Source: Caldivirga sp. UBA161 (GTDB lineage Archaea > Thermoproteota > Thermoprotei > Thermoproteales > Thermocladiaceae). From it: a stretch of DNA of 14,348 nt. The stretch spans positions 23,938 through 38,285 of the forward strand of contig NZ_DAXS01000023.1 of the NCBI RefSeq assembly GCF_002506515.1, read 5' to 3'. Each line of letters begins with the position of its first letter. The stretch's first letter is position 1. Under the pieces are notes generated by a model. That model searched no databases and was not told where the DNA came from. It saw only the letters and a list, made by a program, of their open reading frames with translations. Both the position numbers and the translations under genes were made by a program. Positions 1-6,485 of this stretch are shown piece by piece.

Positions 1-29
1 GCGAGGCTTTCAGTTGTAAAGGGATAAAA

Positions 30-1091
30 CTACGTGATTACGCCTGTATGTTCTAATGCTGCTTCAGCAGCTTCTCTGGTTAAGCCATTTGAACCAAGTA
101 TTGTATATCTGTCGGGCCTAATCCTGTGGGCATTCATTAATGCTTCAATAACTAATTCCCTATCATATCCAAGTTCTCTAAAGCTTGTTGGTAAACCAAG
201 CATTCTCATTATTTTCATTATCCTCCTCCAATTGGCGCCATGTAGGTACAGCATAACCACTGAACTCAAGGCAACCTGCATACCATGCATTGCCTGCTTC
301 ACCCCATATTCCCTAGCCAGTAAGTCAAGAGAATGACTAAAGAGGTGTTCAGACCCACTGCATGGCCTTGTACTACCTGCTATAGCCATTGCCACTCCAC
401 AGCCTAATAAAGCCTTAACAACAATCCTAGCCTCTTCCTCACCATGTTTAGTTAACTCGCTTACATTATTCATTACTATCATGTGGCTTGATAAGGCTAA
501 CATGGCTGCTGATTCACTGTAGTCCTCACCCCTAATCCTATAGCCAAGCCTCCAATCCATTAAAGCCACCTTCTTGCCCAGTAATTCCCCGATACCGGAG
601 AGTAGGAAAACCCTAGGCGCCTCAGCCACAATGCCTGTATCCACTATTATTGCCAGGGGAGTTTTCTTAACCTTACCCATGCCTAACTTACTTAAATCAT
701 CCTGCATTAGGAATGAAATATATGGCGACGCTATACCATCATGGCTAGCCACGGTTGGGATTGATATTAAGTGCTTACCAAGCTTATAGGCTATAACCTT
801 ACTAACATCAATAACCCTACCCCCACCCACACCAGCTATGAAGTCAACATTAGAAAAGGCACCCATACCCTTCACCACATCACTTAATTCAATTTCATCA
901 TCACTAATTATCTGGCAATCAACGCACTGCTCGCTAACCTTAGATGCAATATGCCTACTATGAATATGACCAGTTATTATTAGGCCCCTCCTTAATCCAA
1001 GGTAAGTAAGCACTTCGGAAACCTTACTTATGGCATTAGGCCCAAAAACAACCTGCCTTGGCACCTCAAACAACTCCAAGCCCTTAACCAC
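30..1091 (-). CDS. egsA: sn-glycerol-1-phosphate dehydrogenase (NAD(P)+)
   Basis: Reduces dihydroxyacetone phosphate to sn-glycerol 1-phosphate in the cytoplasm, the step that sets archaeal lipid backbone stereochemistry (EC 1.1.1.261). The protein has 353 residues, normal for the family. Visible motifs are the nucleotide-binding GGGRVID (residues 89-95), SIPTVASHDGIASP (110-123), the DW of the region after the first metal site (179-180), SGSEHLFSH (245-253) and MHGMQ (268-272). His249 and His269 match the zinc-binding histidines. The third ligand, usually Asp in a GxGD motif, is Glu169 here (GIGE). The start is GTG, supported by a TATA box 26 nt upstream that implies a leaderless mRNA. It is monocistronic as far as visible, and the gene ends 29 nt from the window edge. 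3-dehydroquinate synthase and glycerol dehydrogenase are relatives, but the motifs fit EgsA clearly. Confidence 0.95.
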   Translation of the reverse strand: MVKGLELFEVPRQVVFGPNAISKVSEVLTYLGLRRGLIITGHIHSRHIASKVSEQCVDCQIISDDEIELSDVVKGMGAFSNVDFIAGVGGGRVIDVSKVIAYKLGKHLISIPTVASHDGIASPYISFLMQDDLSKLGMGKVKKTPLAIIVDTGIVAEAPRVFLLSGIGELLGKKVALMDWRLGYRIRGEDYSESAAMLALSSHMIVMNNVSELTKHGEEEARIVVKALLGCGVAMAIAGSTRPCSGSEHLFSHSLDLLAREYGVKQAMHGMQVALSSVVMLYLHGANWRRIMKIMRMLGLPTSFRELGYDRELVIEALMNAHRIRPDRYTILGSNGLTREAAEAALEHTGVIT

Positions 1092-1112
1092 GAAAAGTAA
1101 TAATCCTATACC

Positions 1113-1120
1113 CTTTATAT
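1113..1120 (-). promoter_or_regulatory. TATA box of egsA
   Basis: Reads ATATAAAG on the minus strand, centred 26 nt before the GTG start, so transcription should begin at or next to the start codon. It lies just past the stop codon of the small upstream ORF (stop at 1121-1123). Confidence 0.6.
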
Positions 1121-1246
1121 CTATATTTCTAAACCCTCTTCCTGTTCTTTGGGTAAGGTTGATTGCTGTTTCTTAACTGCTGATACTGCATCACCTATTG
1201 CCTTCTTAACTATGTTTAATGCACTGCTTAAATCACTGTGCAGCAT
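1121..1246 (-). CDS. Possible 41-residue protein or 3' remnant of a gene
   Basis: An ATG-started frame encodes 41 residues with an amphipathic helix-like core (DLSSALNIVKKAIGDAVSAV, residues 5-24) and a charged Gln/Glu/Lys tail. The frame stays open for eight codons upstream of the ATG (AEAQEYGS) before a TAA. Just upstream, another frame reads a hydrophobic stretch (IFCLIVKLVVEFIKLRL), so one frameshift would join a membrane-like segment to this helix. That layout loosely recalls TatA-type proteins, but I see no diagnostic residues. No convincing TATA box or Shine-Dalgarno supports the ATG. It may be a small gene, a decayed gene or chance. Confidence 0.3.
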   Translation of the reverse strand: MLHSDLSSALNIVKKAIGDAVSAVKKQQSTLPKEQEEGLEI

Positions 1247-1583
1247 ACTTCCGTATTCCTGAGCCTCAGCTTAATGAATTCCACCACTAGCTTAACAATA
1301 AGGCAAAAAATCCGCCGTGAATTTACTGCCCTCATTCTACACGATGTTGAATAGGTAACCTAAATAAATGGCTAATACACCAGCTCATGCAGTTCCCGGC
1401 AAGTGAATTTAAGGTTCCTATGCAATCCTTAGAAGGGCAATGCTTGCTTCTTTTACCAGGGTTGAAGCTTATATCGTGATGAGGAGGTGAGTACTCAGGT
1501 TGAATTAAATTGCTTCTCATAGCCTTAAGGTATAATGATTTAAGTAGGAAGGTTAAGGTTAGATTTTATTAAGGTGGTAAAGC
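1247..1583. other. Gap between the small ORF and proS
   Basis: No gene can be supported. The minus strand has a 62-codon open frame (1332-1520) with unlikely composition. The plus strand shows three short, successive, coding-like frames at about 1350-1520 (for example KWLIHQLMQFPASEFKVP), none with a start signal. A perfect anti-16S match, GGAGGTGA, lies at 1483-1490 on the plus strand, but the nearest spaced start (TTG 1499) stops after two codons. The segment may hold decayed coding DNA. Confidence 0.3.
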
Positions 1584-3029
1584 TTAGTATCTCCTAGATA
1601 ATCTAAGCCAATACTCAGCCTTCTTATTACTGCAGGCTGCATCATGAAGGTCACTTGGGGTATCATTGATGTCCAGCGGTATACCTAATGCATCTGATTC
1701 AGTGAGCTCCATTATTCTCTTACCGCATTCATCATCACCACTCCACGGAACCTCAACCACCCCACCTTTATTAAGTAGCGACTTAGCTTCACTTACATTA
1801 CTACTTCTCTTAACGTGACTCCTTAACCACTCCCATGCTGATTTACGCATATTATCCTCTATGGTGTTCATTAATTCCTTCACAGCCTCAACAACATTAC
1901 CCCTCGGTATAACATACTTCTCAAAGGTATCCCTCCTAGTTAATGTGACCACATTCTCCTTGACGTCACTTGGCCCCACCTCTAACCTAATGGGTACACC
2001 CTTAAGTTCCCAATAGTAGAACTTCCAACCTGGTGTTTTATCCCTCCTATCATCAACATGAACCCTCACGCCGGCATTAAGTAACTCACCACTCATATTC
2101 TTAACGTAGTTTAACACATCCTGATCCTCCCCATACATTATTGGTATCATTATTACTTGAATTGGGGCGTACCTTGGGGGTAGAAGTAAACCCCTATCAT
2201 CCCCATTAATTGTAATCATTGATGCTATGATTCTTTCAGATATTCCATAACTGGTCGTATGTACGTAATGCATTTGCCCATCCTTACCCAGGTACTTTAC
2301 ATCAAATACCCTTGAGAAATTCTCACCTAGGTAATGAACAGTACCTATTTGCATGGTCTTACCATCAGGCATAATAGTATCAAAGGCTATGGTGTAAACG
2401 GCGCCAGCGAATTTATCCCATTCCGGCCTCCTACTTATTAAGTATGGTATGCACAACTCATCCATGATTTTCCTATATATGTTTACAGCCTCCTTAACCT
2501 GCCTCTCAGCATCATCCCTATCCGCATGAGCCGTGTGGGCCTCCTTAAACATTGAAATCTCCCTAAGCCTAATCATTGGGTGAGTCATCTTTGTTTCGGC
2601 GCGAAATACACTAACTATTTGATATACCCTTAGTGGTAAATCAGTGTGATCCCTTATCCAAAGCTTAAACATGGGCATCATAGCGGTCTCACTGGTTGGC
2701 CTCAATATAAGGCGCTCTTCACCACCAGTACCCTTACTAACCCAGAACACCTCACTCTCAAAGCCCCTAATATGCTCACTCTCCTTTGAGAAGAATTCAT
2801 AGGGGATGAATATGGGGAATAATACCTCCTGGTGCCCTGCCTCATCATGCAGGCGTCGTATTAATGCCTCAACATTACGCCTAATTGCAACACCGTAAGG
2901 CCTCCATATGTAGGCTCCCTTAACAGGATACCTATAATCATATATCTCAGCATCCATTATTACCTTATTAAACCACTCAATGAATGATGACCACTTACTC
3001 CTCGGCCTCTCCTGAGGCCCTCTAACCAC
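1584..3029 (-). CDS. proS: Prolyl-tRNA synthetase, archaeal/eukaryotic type
   Basis: Charges tRNA-Pro with proline in the cytoplasm (EC 6.1.1.15). This is a class II enzyme of 481 residues, usual for the archaeal type that lacks the bacterial editing insert. Motif 1 lies around residues 38-75, the TSE proline loop at 112-114, motif 2 at about 141-169 (FRAE, then MIRLREISMFKEAHTAHA) and motif 3 with GISER (262-266) and GDDRGLLLPP (276-285). The anticodon-binding domain follows from about 288, and the C-terminus ends in the expected Tyr. The family's C-terminal zinc site is half lost: Cys435 and Cys466 remain, while the positions of the other two cysteines are Ser430 and Lys469. The start is GTG; a stop lies four codons upstream in frame. 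It is divergent from tldD and has its own TATA box. Confidence 0.96.
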   Translation of the reverse strand: MVRGPQERPRSKWSSFIEWFNKVIMDAEIYDYRYPVKGAYIWRPYGVAIRRNVEALIRRLHDEAGHQEVLFPIFIPYEFFSKESEHIRGFESEVFWVSKGTGGEERLILRPTSETAMMPMFKLWIRDHTDLPLRVYQIVSVFRAETKMTHPMIRLREISMFKEAHTAHADRDDAERQVKEAVNIYRKIMDELCIPYLISRRPEWDKFAGAVYTIAFDTIMPDGKTMQIGTVHYLGENFSRVFDVKYLGKDGQMHYVHTTSYGISERIIASMITINGDDRGLLLPPRYAPIQVIMIPIMYGEDQDVLNYVKNMSGELLNAGVRVHVDDRRDKTPGWKFYYWELKGVPIRLEVGPSDVKENVVTLTRRDTFEKYVIPRGNVVEAVKELMNTIEDNMRKSAWEWLRSHVKRSSNVSEAKSLLNKGGVVEVPWSGDDECGKRIMELTESDALGIPLDINDTPSDLHDAACSNKKAEYWLRLSRRY

Positions 3030-3079
3030 CTTCAGGTTAACTGTGGCAATACGAATCCCCGGTGGTTATTGACTCAGGT

Positions 3080-3087
3080 TTTATAAA
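3080..3087 (-). promoter_or_regulatory. TATA box of proS
   Basis: TTTATAAA, read on the minus strand, lies 55 nt before the GTG start. The transcript should begin near 3058 and carry a leader of about 28 nt, unlike the leaderless pattern of most genes here. No clear Shine-Dalgarno precedes the GTG (only GAAG). Confidence 0.5.
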
Positions 3088-3124
3088 CATGAGCCTATTT
3101 AGCATTCAGGGAGCTAATGAGGAA

Positions 3125-3133
3125 TAATTAAAA
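3125..3133 (+). promoter_or_regulatory. TATA box of tldD
   Basis: TAATTAAAA is centred 27 nt before the tldD ATG, which fits a leaderless mRNA. It is about 40 bp from the oppositely facing proS TATA box, so both genes fire from one short divergent region. Confidence 0.55.
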
Positions 3134-3155
3134 GCTGTAACTGAATACTGAACTT

Positions 3156-4589
3156 ATGGAGGATGAATTAAGGAGGCTTTTAGATAAGGCCACCAGCCTA
3201 GGTGCCTCATATGCTGAGGTTAGGTATCAGGCTGATTCTGAAAGGAGCATTAGGGTTAGGAATGGTGCATTGGAGGTGTCGTCAACAGACTCAACGGAAG
3301 GGTATTCAGTTAGGGTACTTTACAATGGGGCTTGGGGCTTCTCCTCAGGGCCAAGCCCATCAATTGAGCTCGCTGAGATTGCCTTTAAGATGGCTAGGGC
3401 AGCCTCCATATTAAAGCCTAAGGGTGCCTCATTAGCCCCCAGTGAGCTAGCATCGTTAAGGTATGATGTAGTTGAGAAGGTTAAACTTAATGATGTTCAA
3501 ATGGAGGATGCGGTGAAGTATCTTGTGGATTTGGATAAGGTGATTAACGTTGATAAGAGGTTATCAATTAGGATGCTTAACTTAAGCATGATGGAGACTA
3601 GGAAAACTATAATTAATAGTGAAGGCGTATTAGTGGAAAGTAGGGTTCCTAGGCTTGAATTGTTCATGGTAATTATGGCTCATGACCCAAGTAAGGGGCT
3701 TAGCCAACAGAGGAGTGAACAATATGGTGGCAGTGGTGGTTGGGAATTAACGAAGACCCTCCGCATTGAGGATGATGCCAGGAGGAATGCGGAAGCATTA
3801 GTTAAAATTATTGATAATGCGAAGCCAATTAAGAGTGAGGAGAAGCTTGATGTAGTGTTCTCACCTGAATTAGCGGGTATATTTGTACATGAATCAATAG
3901 GCCACCCCAGTGAGTTAGATAGAATAATGGGTAGGGAGGGGGCAGAGGCTGGTGAATCCTACATGAAGCCCAGTGATTTAGGGAATTTGAGGATTGGAAG
4001 TGAGCATGTTACTATAATTGATGATCCAACAATACCGAATAGTTACGGTTACTACCTAGTTGATGAGGAGGGTGTTAAAGCTAGGCCTAGGATTCTAGTT
4101 AATAAGGGGATTATTAATGAATTCCTAATGAATAGGGAGTACGCATCATACCTTGGTACACATAGCAATGCCGCAGCCAGGGCAAGTGAATTCAATAGGG
4201 AACCCATACCAAGAATGGCCAATACTTACCTAGCTCCAGGCGACTGGAAGCCTGAGGAATTAATTAGGGAGACTAAGAATGGATTATACTTCGTGTCTTA
4301 CCAGGAGTGGAATATTGATGATAGGAGGTGGTTTGGTAGGTATGGTGGGTTAGAGGCGTATAGGATTATTAATGGTGAATTAAGGGAATTAGTTTTAATG
4401 CCGTACGTGGAGTTGACTACTAAGGCTCTTTGGAGCAGCGTTGATGCTGTTGCCAATGACCTATCCTTCAACGCTGGCACCTGTGGTAAGGGTAACCCAA
4501 TGCAGGGCGTACCTGTGTGGTTTGGTGGCGTGACCTTTAGGGCGAAGAATATATTAGTTAAGCCCCCTGTATTGAATCAAGGATCCTAG
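3156..4589 (+). CDS. tldD: TldD-family zinc metalloprotease
   Basis: Cytoplasmic peptidase of the TldD/PmbA family. In bacteria TldD is the catalytic half of a TldD-TldE heterodimer that degrades unfolded peptides; this role is taken from family knowledge. The 477-residue length is typical. The zinc motif HESIGH is at residues 245-250, followed by PSELDRIMGREGAEAG, and the third ligand is probably Cys443 in the GTCGKGN segment near the C-terminus. The N-terminal domain begins with the usual ASYAEVRY-type strand (17-24). The ATG start is supported by the TATA box 27 nt upstream. Archaeal genomes commonly place the tldE/pmbA partner next to tldD, but it is absent on both sides here. The 3' end overlaps the convergent pyrophosphatase gene by 32 nt. 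Confidence 0.93.
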   Translation: MEDELRRLLDKATSLGASYAEVRYQADSERSIRVRNGALEVSSTDSTEGYSVRVLYNGAWGFSSGPSPSIELAEIAFKMARAASILKPKGASLAPSELASLRYDVVEKVKLNDVQMEDAVKYLVDLDKVINVDKRLSIRMLNLSMMETRKTIINSEGVLVESRVPRLELFMVIMAHDPSKGLSQQRSEQYGGSGGWELTKTLRIEDDARRNAEALVKIIDNAKPIKSEEKLDVVFSPELAGIFVHESIGHPSELDRIMGREGAEAGESYMKPSDLGNLRIGSEHVTIIDDPTIPNSYGYYLVDEEGVKARPRILVNKGIINEFLMNREYASYLGTHSNAAARASEFNREPIPRMANTYLAPGDWKPEELIRETKNGLYFVSYQEWNIDDRRWFGRYGGLEAYRIINGELRELVLMPYVELTTKALWSSVDAVANDLSFNAGTCGKGNPMQGVPVWFGGVTFRAKNILVKPPVLNQGS

Positions 4590-5145
4590 TCAAGTAGCCT
4601 GCTAGATTATTAAAAGCCCTTGATCTATGTGATAGCTTATTCTTAAGCTCCTCACCCATCTCCGCAAATGTTAAGTCATAGCCATCAGGAATGAAGACTG
4701 GGTCATACCCAAACCCACCACTGCCCCTTGGTTCCTCACTTAACTTACCCTTAACAATACCAGTGAATAACTTAACCTCGTTATTAATACATAAGCCTAC
4801 AACAGACTTAAAGTAAGCATTCCTTCCTTCCGAGCCTTGAAGAAGCCTCAGGAGGCCCCTTAACCCTATCGTCCTATAAACGTACTCAGAGTAGGGCCCA
4901 GGGAAACCATTGAGGGAATCCACGAATAAGCCATCATCCTCAACAACAAGCCAATTAATGCAATTCAACTTAAGAGCATAAGTAACAATATCCTCTAAAC
5001 TATCACTCTGGATCTCAACTTTATTAACTGAATTCTCCATCACTACGTTTATGCCGTACCGTGAAAGTATTGAGCTAGCTTCCTTCACTTTATGTTGATT
5101 CCTAGTTACGAACCTCAGGGTTATCATAGCGGGTTCCTGATTCAT
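4558..5145 (-). CDS. rdgB: XTP/dITP pyrophosphatase (HAM1/RdgB family)
   Basis: Hydrolyses non-canonical purine nucleoside triphosphates (XTP, ITP, dITP) to monophosphates, keeping deaminated bases out of DNA and RNA. All family motifs are present in 195 residues: TRNQHK (14-19), VEDDGLFVD (68-76), GFPGPYS (80-86), GGFGYDPVF (143-151) and HRSRA (173-177). The ATG at 5145 gives a six-residue extension before a second ATG (Met7, 5127), where the first beta strand begins almost at once, so the true start could be 5127. The likely TATA box (5209-5217) gives a leader of about 40-60 nt, not leaderless. The 3' end runs 32 nt into the end of tldD on the other strand. Confidence 0.95.
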   Translation of the reverse strand: MNQEPAMITLRFVTRNQHKVKEASSILSRYGINVVMENSVNKVEIQSDSLEDIVTYALKLNCINWLVVEDDGLFVDSLNGFPGPYSEYVYRTIGLRGLLRLLQGSEGRNAYFKSVVGLCINNEVKLFTGIVKGKLSEEPRGSGGFGYDPVFIPDGYDLTFAEMGEELKNKLSHRSRAFNNLAGYLTRILDSIQGA

Positions 5146-5203
5146 GGGGAGGTAAGCTAACTCTCTTCTGGAGGGTTTTTCTGCTTACTGCCTCACCTAG
5201 CCT

Positions 5204-5353
5204 ATGGCTTTTAACTTATGGGTAATGGATAATTGGGTTGCCCTACGTTTAAGGATACCTACTCATCGTGAGTATTTATCATCCTCAACATTCACCCATC
5301 AATATATACACTTTTGTGCAAATAAAATGAATAATAAGAAAAAGCTGAAATAA
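5204..5353 (+). CDS. Possible 49-residue protein of unknown function
   Basis: An open ATG frame with organism-like codons encodes 49 residues. It begins MAFNLWVMDNWVALRLRIPT, has an aromatic middle and ends in a lysine/asparagine tail. A TAG sits almost directly upstream, so this ATG (or Met8 at 5225) is the only start. No Shine-Dalgarno is visible and no TATA box stands at the leaderless distance. It overlaps the promoter of the divergent pyrophosphatase gene. I do not recognise the sequence. It may be a small gene, a remnant or chance. Confidence 0.25.
   Translation: MAFNLWVMDNWVALRLRIPTHREYLSSSTFTHQYIHFCANKMNNKKKLK
5209..5217 (-). promoter_or_regulatory. Likely TATA box of the pyrophosphatase gene
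   Basis: AAGTTAAAA on the minus strand, about 67 nt before the ATG at 5145, would start RNA near 5186. It is the only good TATA-like element upstream of this gene. Confidence 0.35.
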
Positions 5354-5379
5354 AGTAAAACATTAAAAGCAAAGCCACC

Positions 5380-5400
5380 CACACATTTGAGGAATGTGTG
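5380..5400. repeat. Perfect 7+7 inverted repeat, candidate operator
   Basis: CACACAT and ATGTGTG flank a 7-nt spacer (TTGAGGA). The centre (5390) lies 29 bp upstream of the TATA box centre of the membrane-protein gene. Archaeal activators of the Lrp/MarR/TrmB kind often bind just upstream of the BRE/TATA. If transcription instead began from a TATA-like element at 5361-5369, the repeat would fall around the RNA 5' end. Confidence 0.4.
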
Positions 5401-5414
5401 AGGAGGTTGGAGTA

Positions 5415-5424
5415 ATACTTATTA
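5415..5424 (+). promoter_or_regulatory. TATA box of the 95-residue membrane protein gene
   Basis: ATACTTATTA is centred 27 nt before the ATG at 5446, which suits a leaderless transcript. Confidence 0.45.
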
Positions 5425-5445
5425 ATTCCCAATGCTTACTCGCTA

Positions 5446-5733
5446 ATGCGTAGGGATAGTGCAGTAGGTGTTGCGTTAATGGTGGTTGGAGTGGTGGTAA
5501 TAGTGGCTTACGGTTGGTTAGTCTTCGCTACCCCATGGTGGCGTATAGTTCTTCAATTAACAGGCTTTGTAGCAATTGCTGCAGTATTCGGTATATTAGC
5601 GTGGATAGGGTATGCGTTAGCAACCACACCTCCACCAAAGCCCATTGAGGAGATTGAGAAGGAGATTCAGGAAGAGTTGCAGAAGCTTCAGGAGGAAGAG
5701 AAGAAGCAGGAGGGTAATAAGGAATCATCTTAA
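5446..5733 (+). CDS. Small two-helix membrane protein with charged C-terminal coiled coil
   Basis: The 95-residue protein has two transmembrane helices (about residues 7-28 and 34-58) joined by a short ATPWWR turn. A TTPPPKP linker (60-66) follows, then a strongly charged helix rich in Glu, Lys and Gln (67-95) that should form a coiled coil. A short basic N-terminus (MRRD) and an acidic/basic tail suggest both ends are cytoplasmic. The layout resembles short conserved crenarchaeal membrane proteins of unknown role; I have no functional assignment. A TATA box 27 nt upstream supports the start, and a perfect inverted repeat just beyond it suggests regulation. The coiled coil is a plausible docking site for a soluble partner or for self-assembly. 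Confidence 0.85.
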   Translation: MRRDSAVGVALMVVGVVVIVAYGWLVFATPWWRIVLQLTGFVAIAAVFGILAWIGYALATTPPPKPIEEIEKEIQEELQKLQEEEKKQEGNKESS

Positions 5734-5807
5734 CGTTAATGCAGCTTAGTAATATATTAAAATAAAAACATAAATATTCATCATCACTGCGGTAATGATT
5801 ATACTAA

Positions 5808-6089
5808 TTATTGTAATAGTTTTAAATCACTAATACCAATTATAACCTCGTCCACATAATCCGATATAAGCACAAGGGTGTGTATGGACTTATCGCCAAT
5901 CATTAAATCAGCATGGCTATAATTAGCCTTAATTAATGAGCAGCATGATTCAATAGTGACCTCACCCTCAATTGTTAAACCTAATTCAACGGCAATATGC
6001 CTAGGTAAAACAGTATGAAGGGAACCATTGGCTTCACCACTAGCTACTATGCTTAATCCATTCCTCTTATTCATTATCTTGACGATCAT
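5808..6089 (-). CDS. Retropepsin-like (clan AA) aspartic protease homologue, probably inactive
   Basis: The 93-residue protein matches the pattern of small archaeal aspartyl-protease-like proteins. HTVLPRHIAVELGL (25-38) corresponds to the usual strand and helix after the active site, and LVLISDYVDEVIIGISDLKLL (72-92 region) to the flap-distal LIGDVDEPLLG-type end. The catalytic DTGA position reads Ala20-Asn21-Gly22-Ser23, so the nucleophile-activating Asp is Ala. The family's final segment after GxxxLxxL, usually a dozen or more residues, is also absent. The ATG is backed by a TATA box 26 nt upstream, so the gene seems to be expressed. It may be a decaying paralogue or a binding protein that re-used the fold. 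No partner gene is adjacent. Confidence 0.7.
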   Translation of the reverse strand: MIVKIMNKRNGLSIVASGEANGSLHTVLPRHIAVELGLTIEGEVTIESCCSLIKANYSHADLMIGDKSIHTLVLISDYVDEVIIGISDLKLLQ

Positions 6090-6111
6090 TACAGTTAAGG
6101 GCTATAACTGG

Positions 6112-6119
6112 TTTATTTA
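6112..6119 (-). promoter_or_regulatory. TATA box of the protease-like gene
   Basis: TAAATAAA on the minus strand is centred 26 nt before the ATG at 6089, the leaderless spacing. Confidence 0.5.
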
Positions 6120-6197
6120 ACTTAGCTTACTATGAATTTAAACATGAGGTAATAGTTTTAAGTGTATTATTAATTAAACCTAAACTGGGGGTTTATA

Positions 6198-6485
6198 ATG
6201 GGGAGTAAGGTTAAGTTAAGGATAATTGTTAAGGGCATCGTACAGGGGGTGGGTTTTAGGTCATTCATTAGGCGTTATGCCACTGCCCTTGGCTTAACAG
6301 GTTACGTTAGGAATCTACCTGATGGTGAGTCTGTTGAAATAGTGGTTAGTGGGCCGGAGGATCGTGTAAATGAATTAATCAAGCTAGCTAAGAGGGGTCC
6401 ACCTGCCGCTGTTATTAATAATGTGGAGGTGGAGCCTTATAATGGGGTTGAGGATTTCACAGATTTCTCAATAAGGTATGATTAA
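6198..6485 (+). CDS. acyP: Acylphosphatase
   Basis: Hydrolyses carboxyl-phosphate bonds of acyl phosphates in the cytoplasm (EC 3.6.1.7). The 95-residue length is normal. The signature VQGVGFR (15-21) supplies the phosphate-binding Arg21, and YVRNLPDG (36-43) supplies the catalytic Asn39. EIVVSGPEDRV (47-57) and a final FSIRYD strand complete the alpha/beta sandwich. A GGGGG tract at 6187-6191, six bases before the ATG, may act as Shine-Dalgarno. A TATA-like TAATTAAA at 6171-6178 sits about 24 nt upstream, so leaderless initiation is also possible. Its stop codon shares TTAA (6482-6485) with the stop of the convergent exchanger gene. Confidence 0.95.
   Translation: MGSKVKLRIIVKGIVQGVGFRSFIRRYATALGLTGYVRNLPDGESVEIVVSGPEDRVNELIKLAKRGPPAAVINNVEVEPYNGVEDFTDFSIRYD

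Noticed and set aside
1476..1490. C-box-like GTGATGA next to a perfect GGAGGTGA, considered as C/D guide RNA or ribosome binding site
   Set aside because: No CTGA D box follows within about 60 nt, and the nearest spaced start codon stops after two codons.
1332..1520. 62-codon minus-strand ORF
   Set aside because: Composition is unlike the neighbours (many Cys, His, Pro), no TATA box at the leaderless distance and no Shine-Dalgarno; not recognisable.
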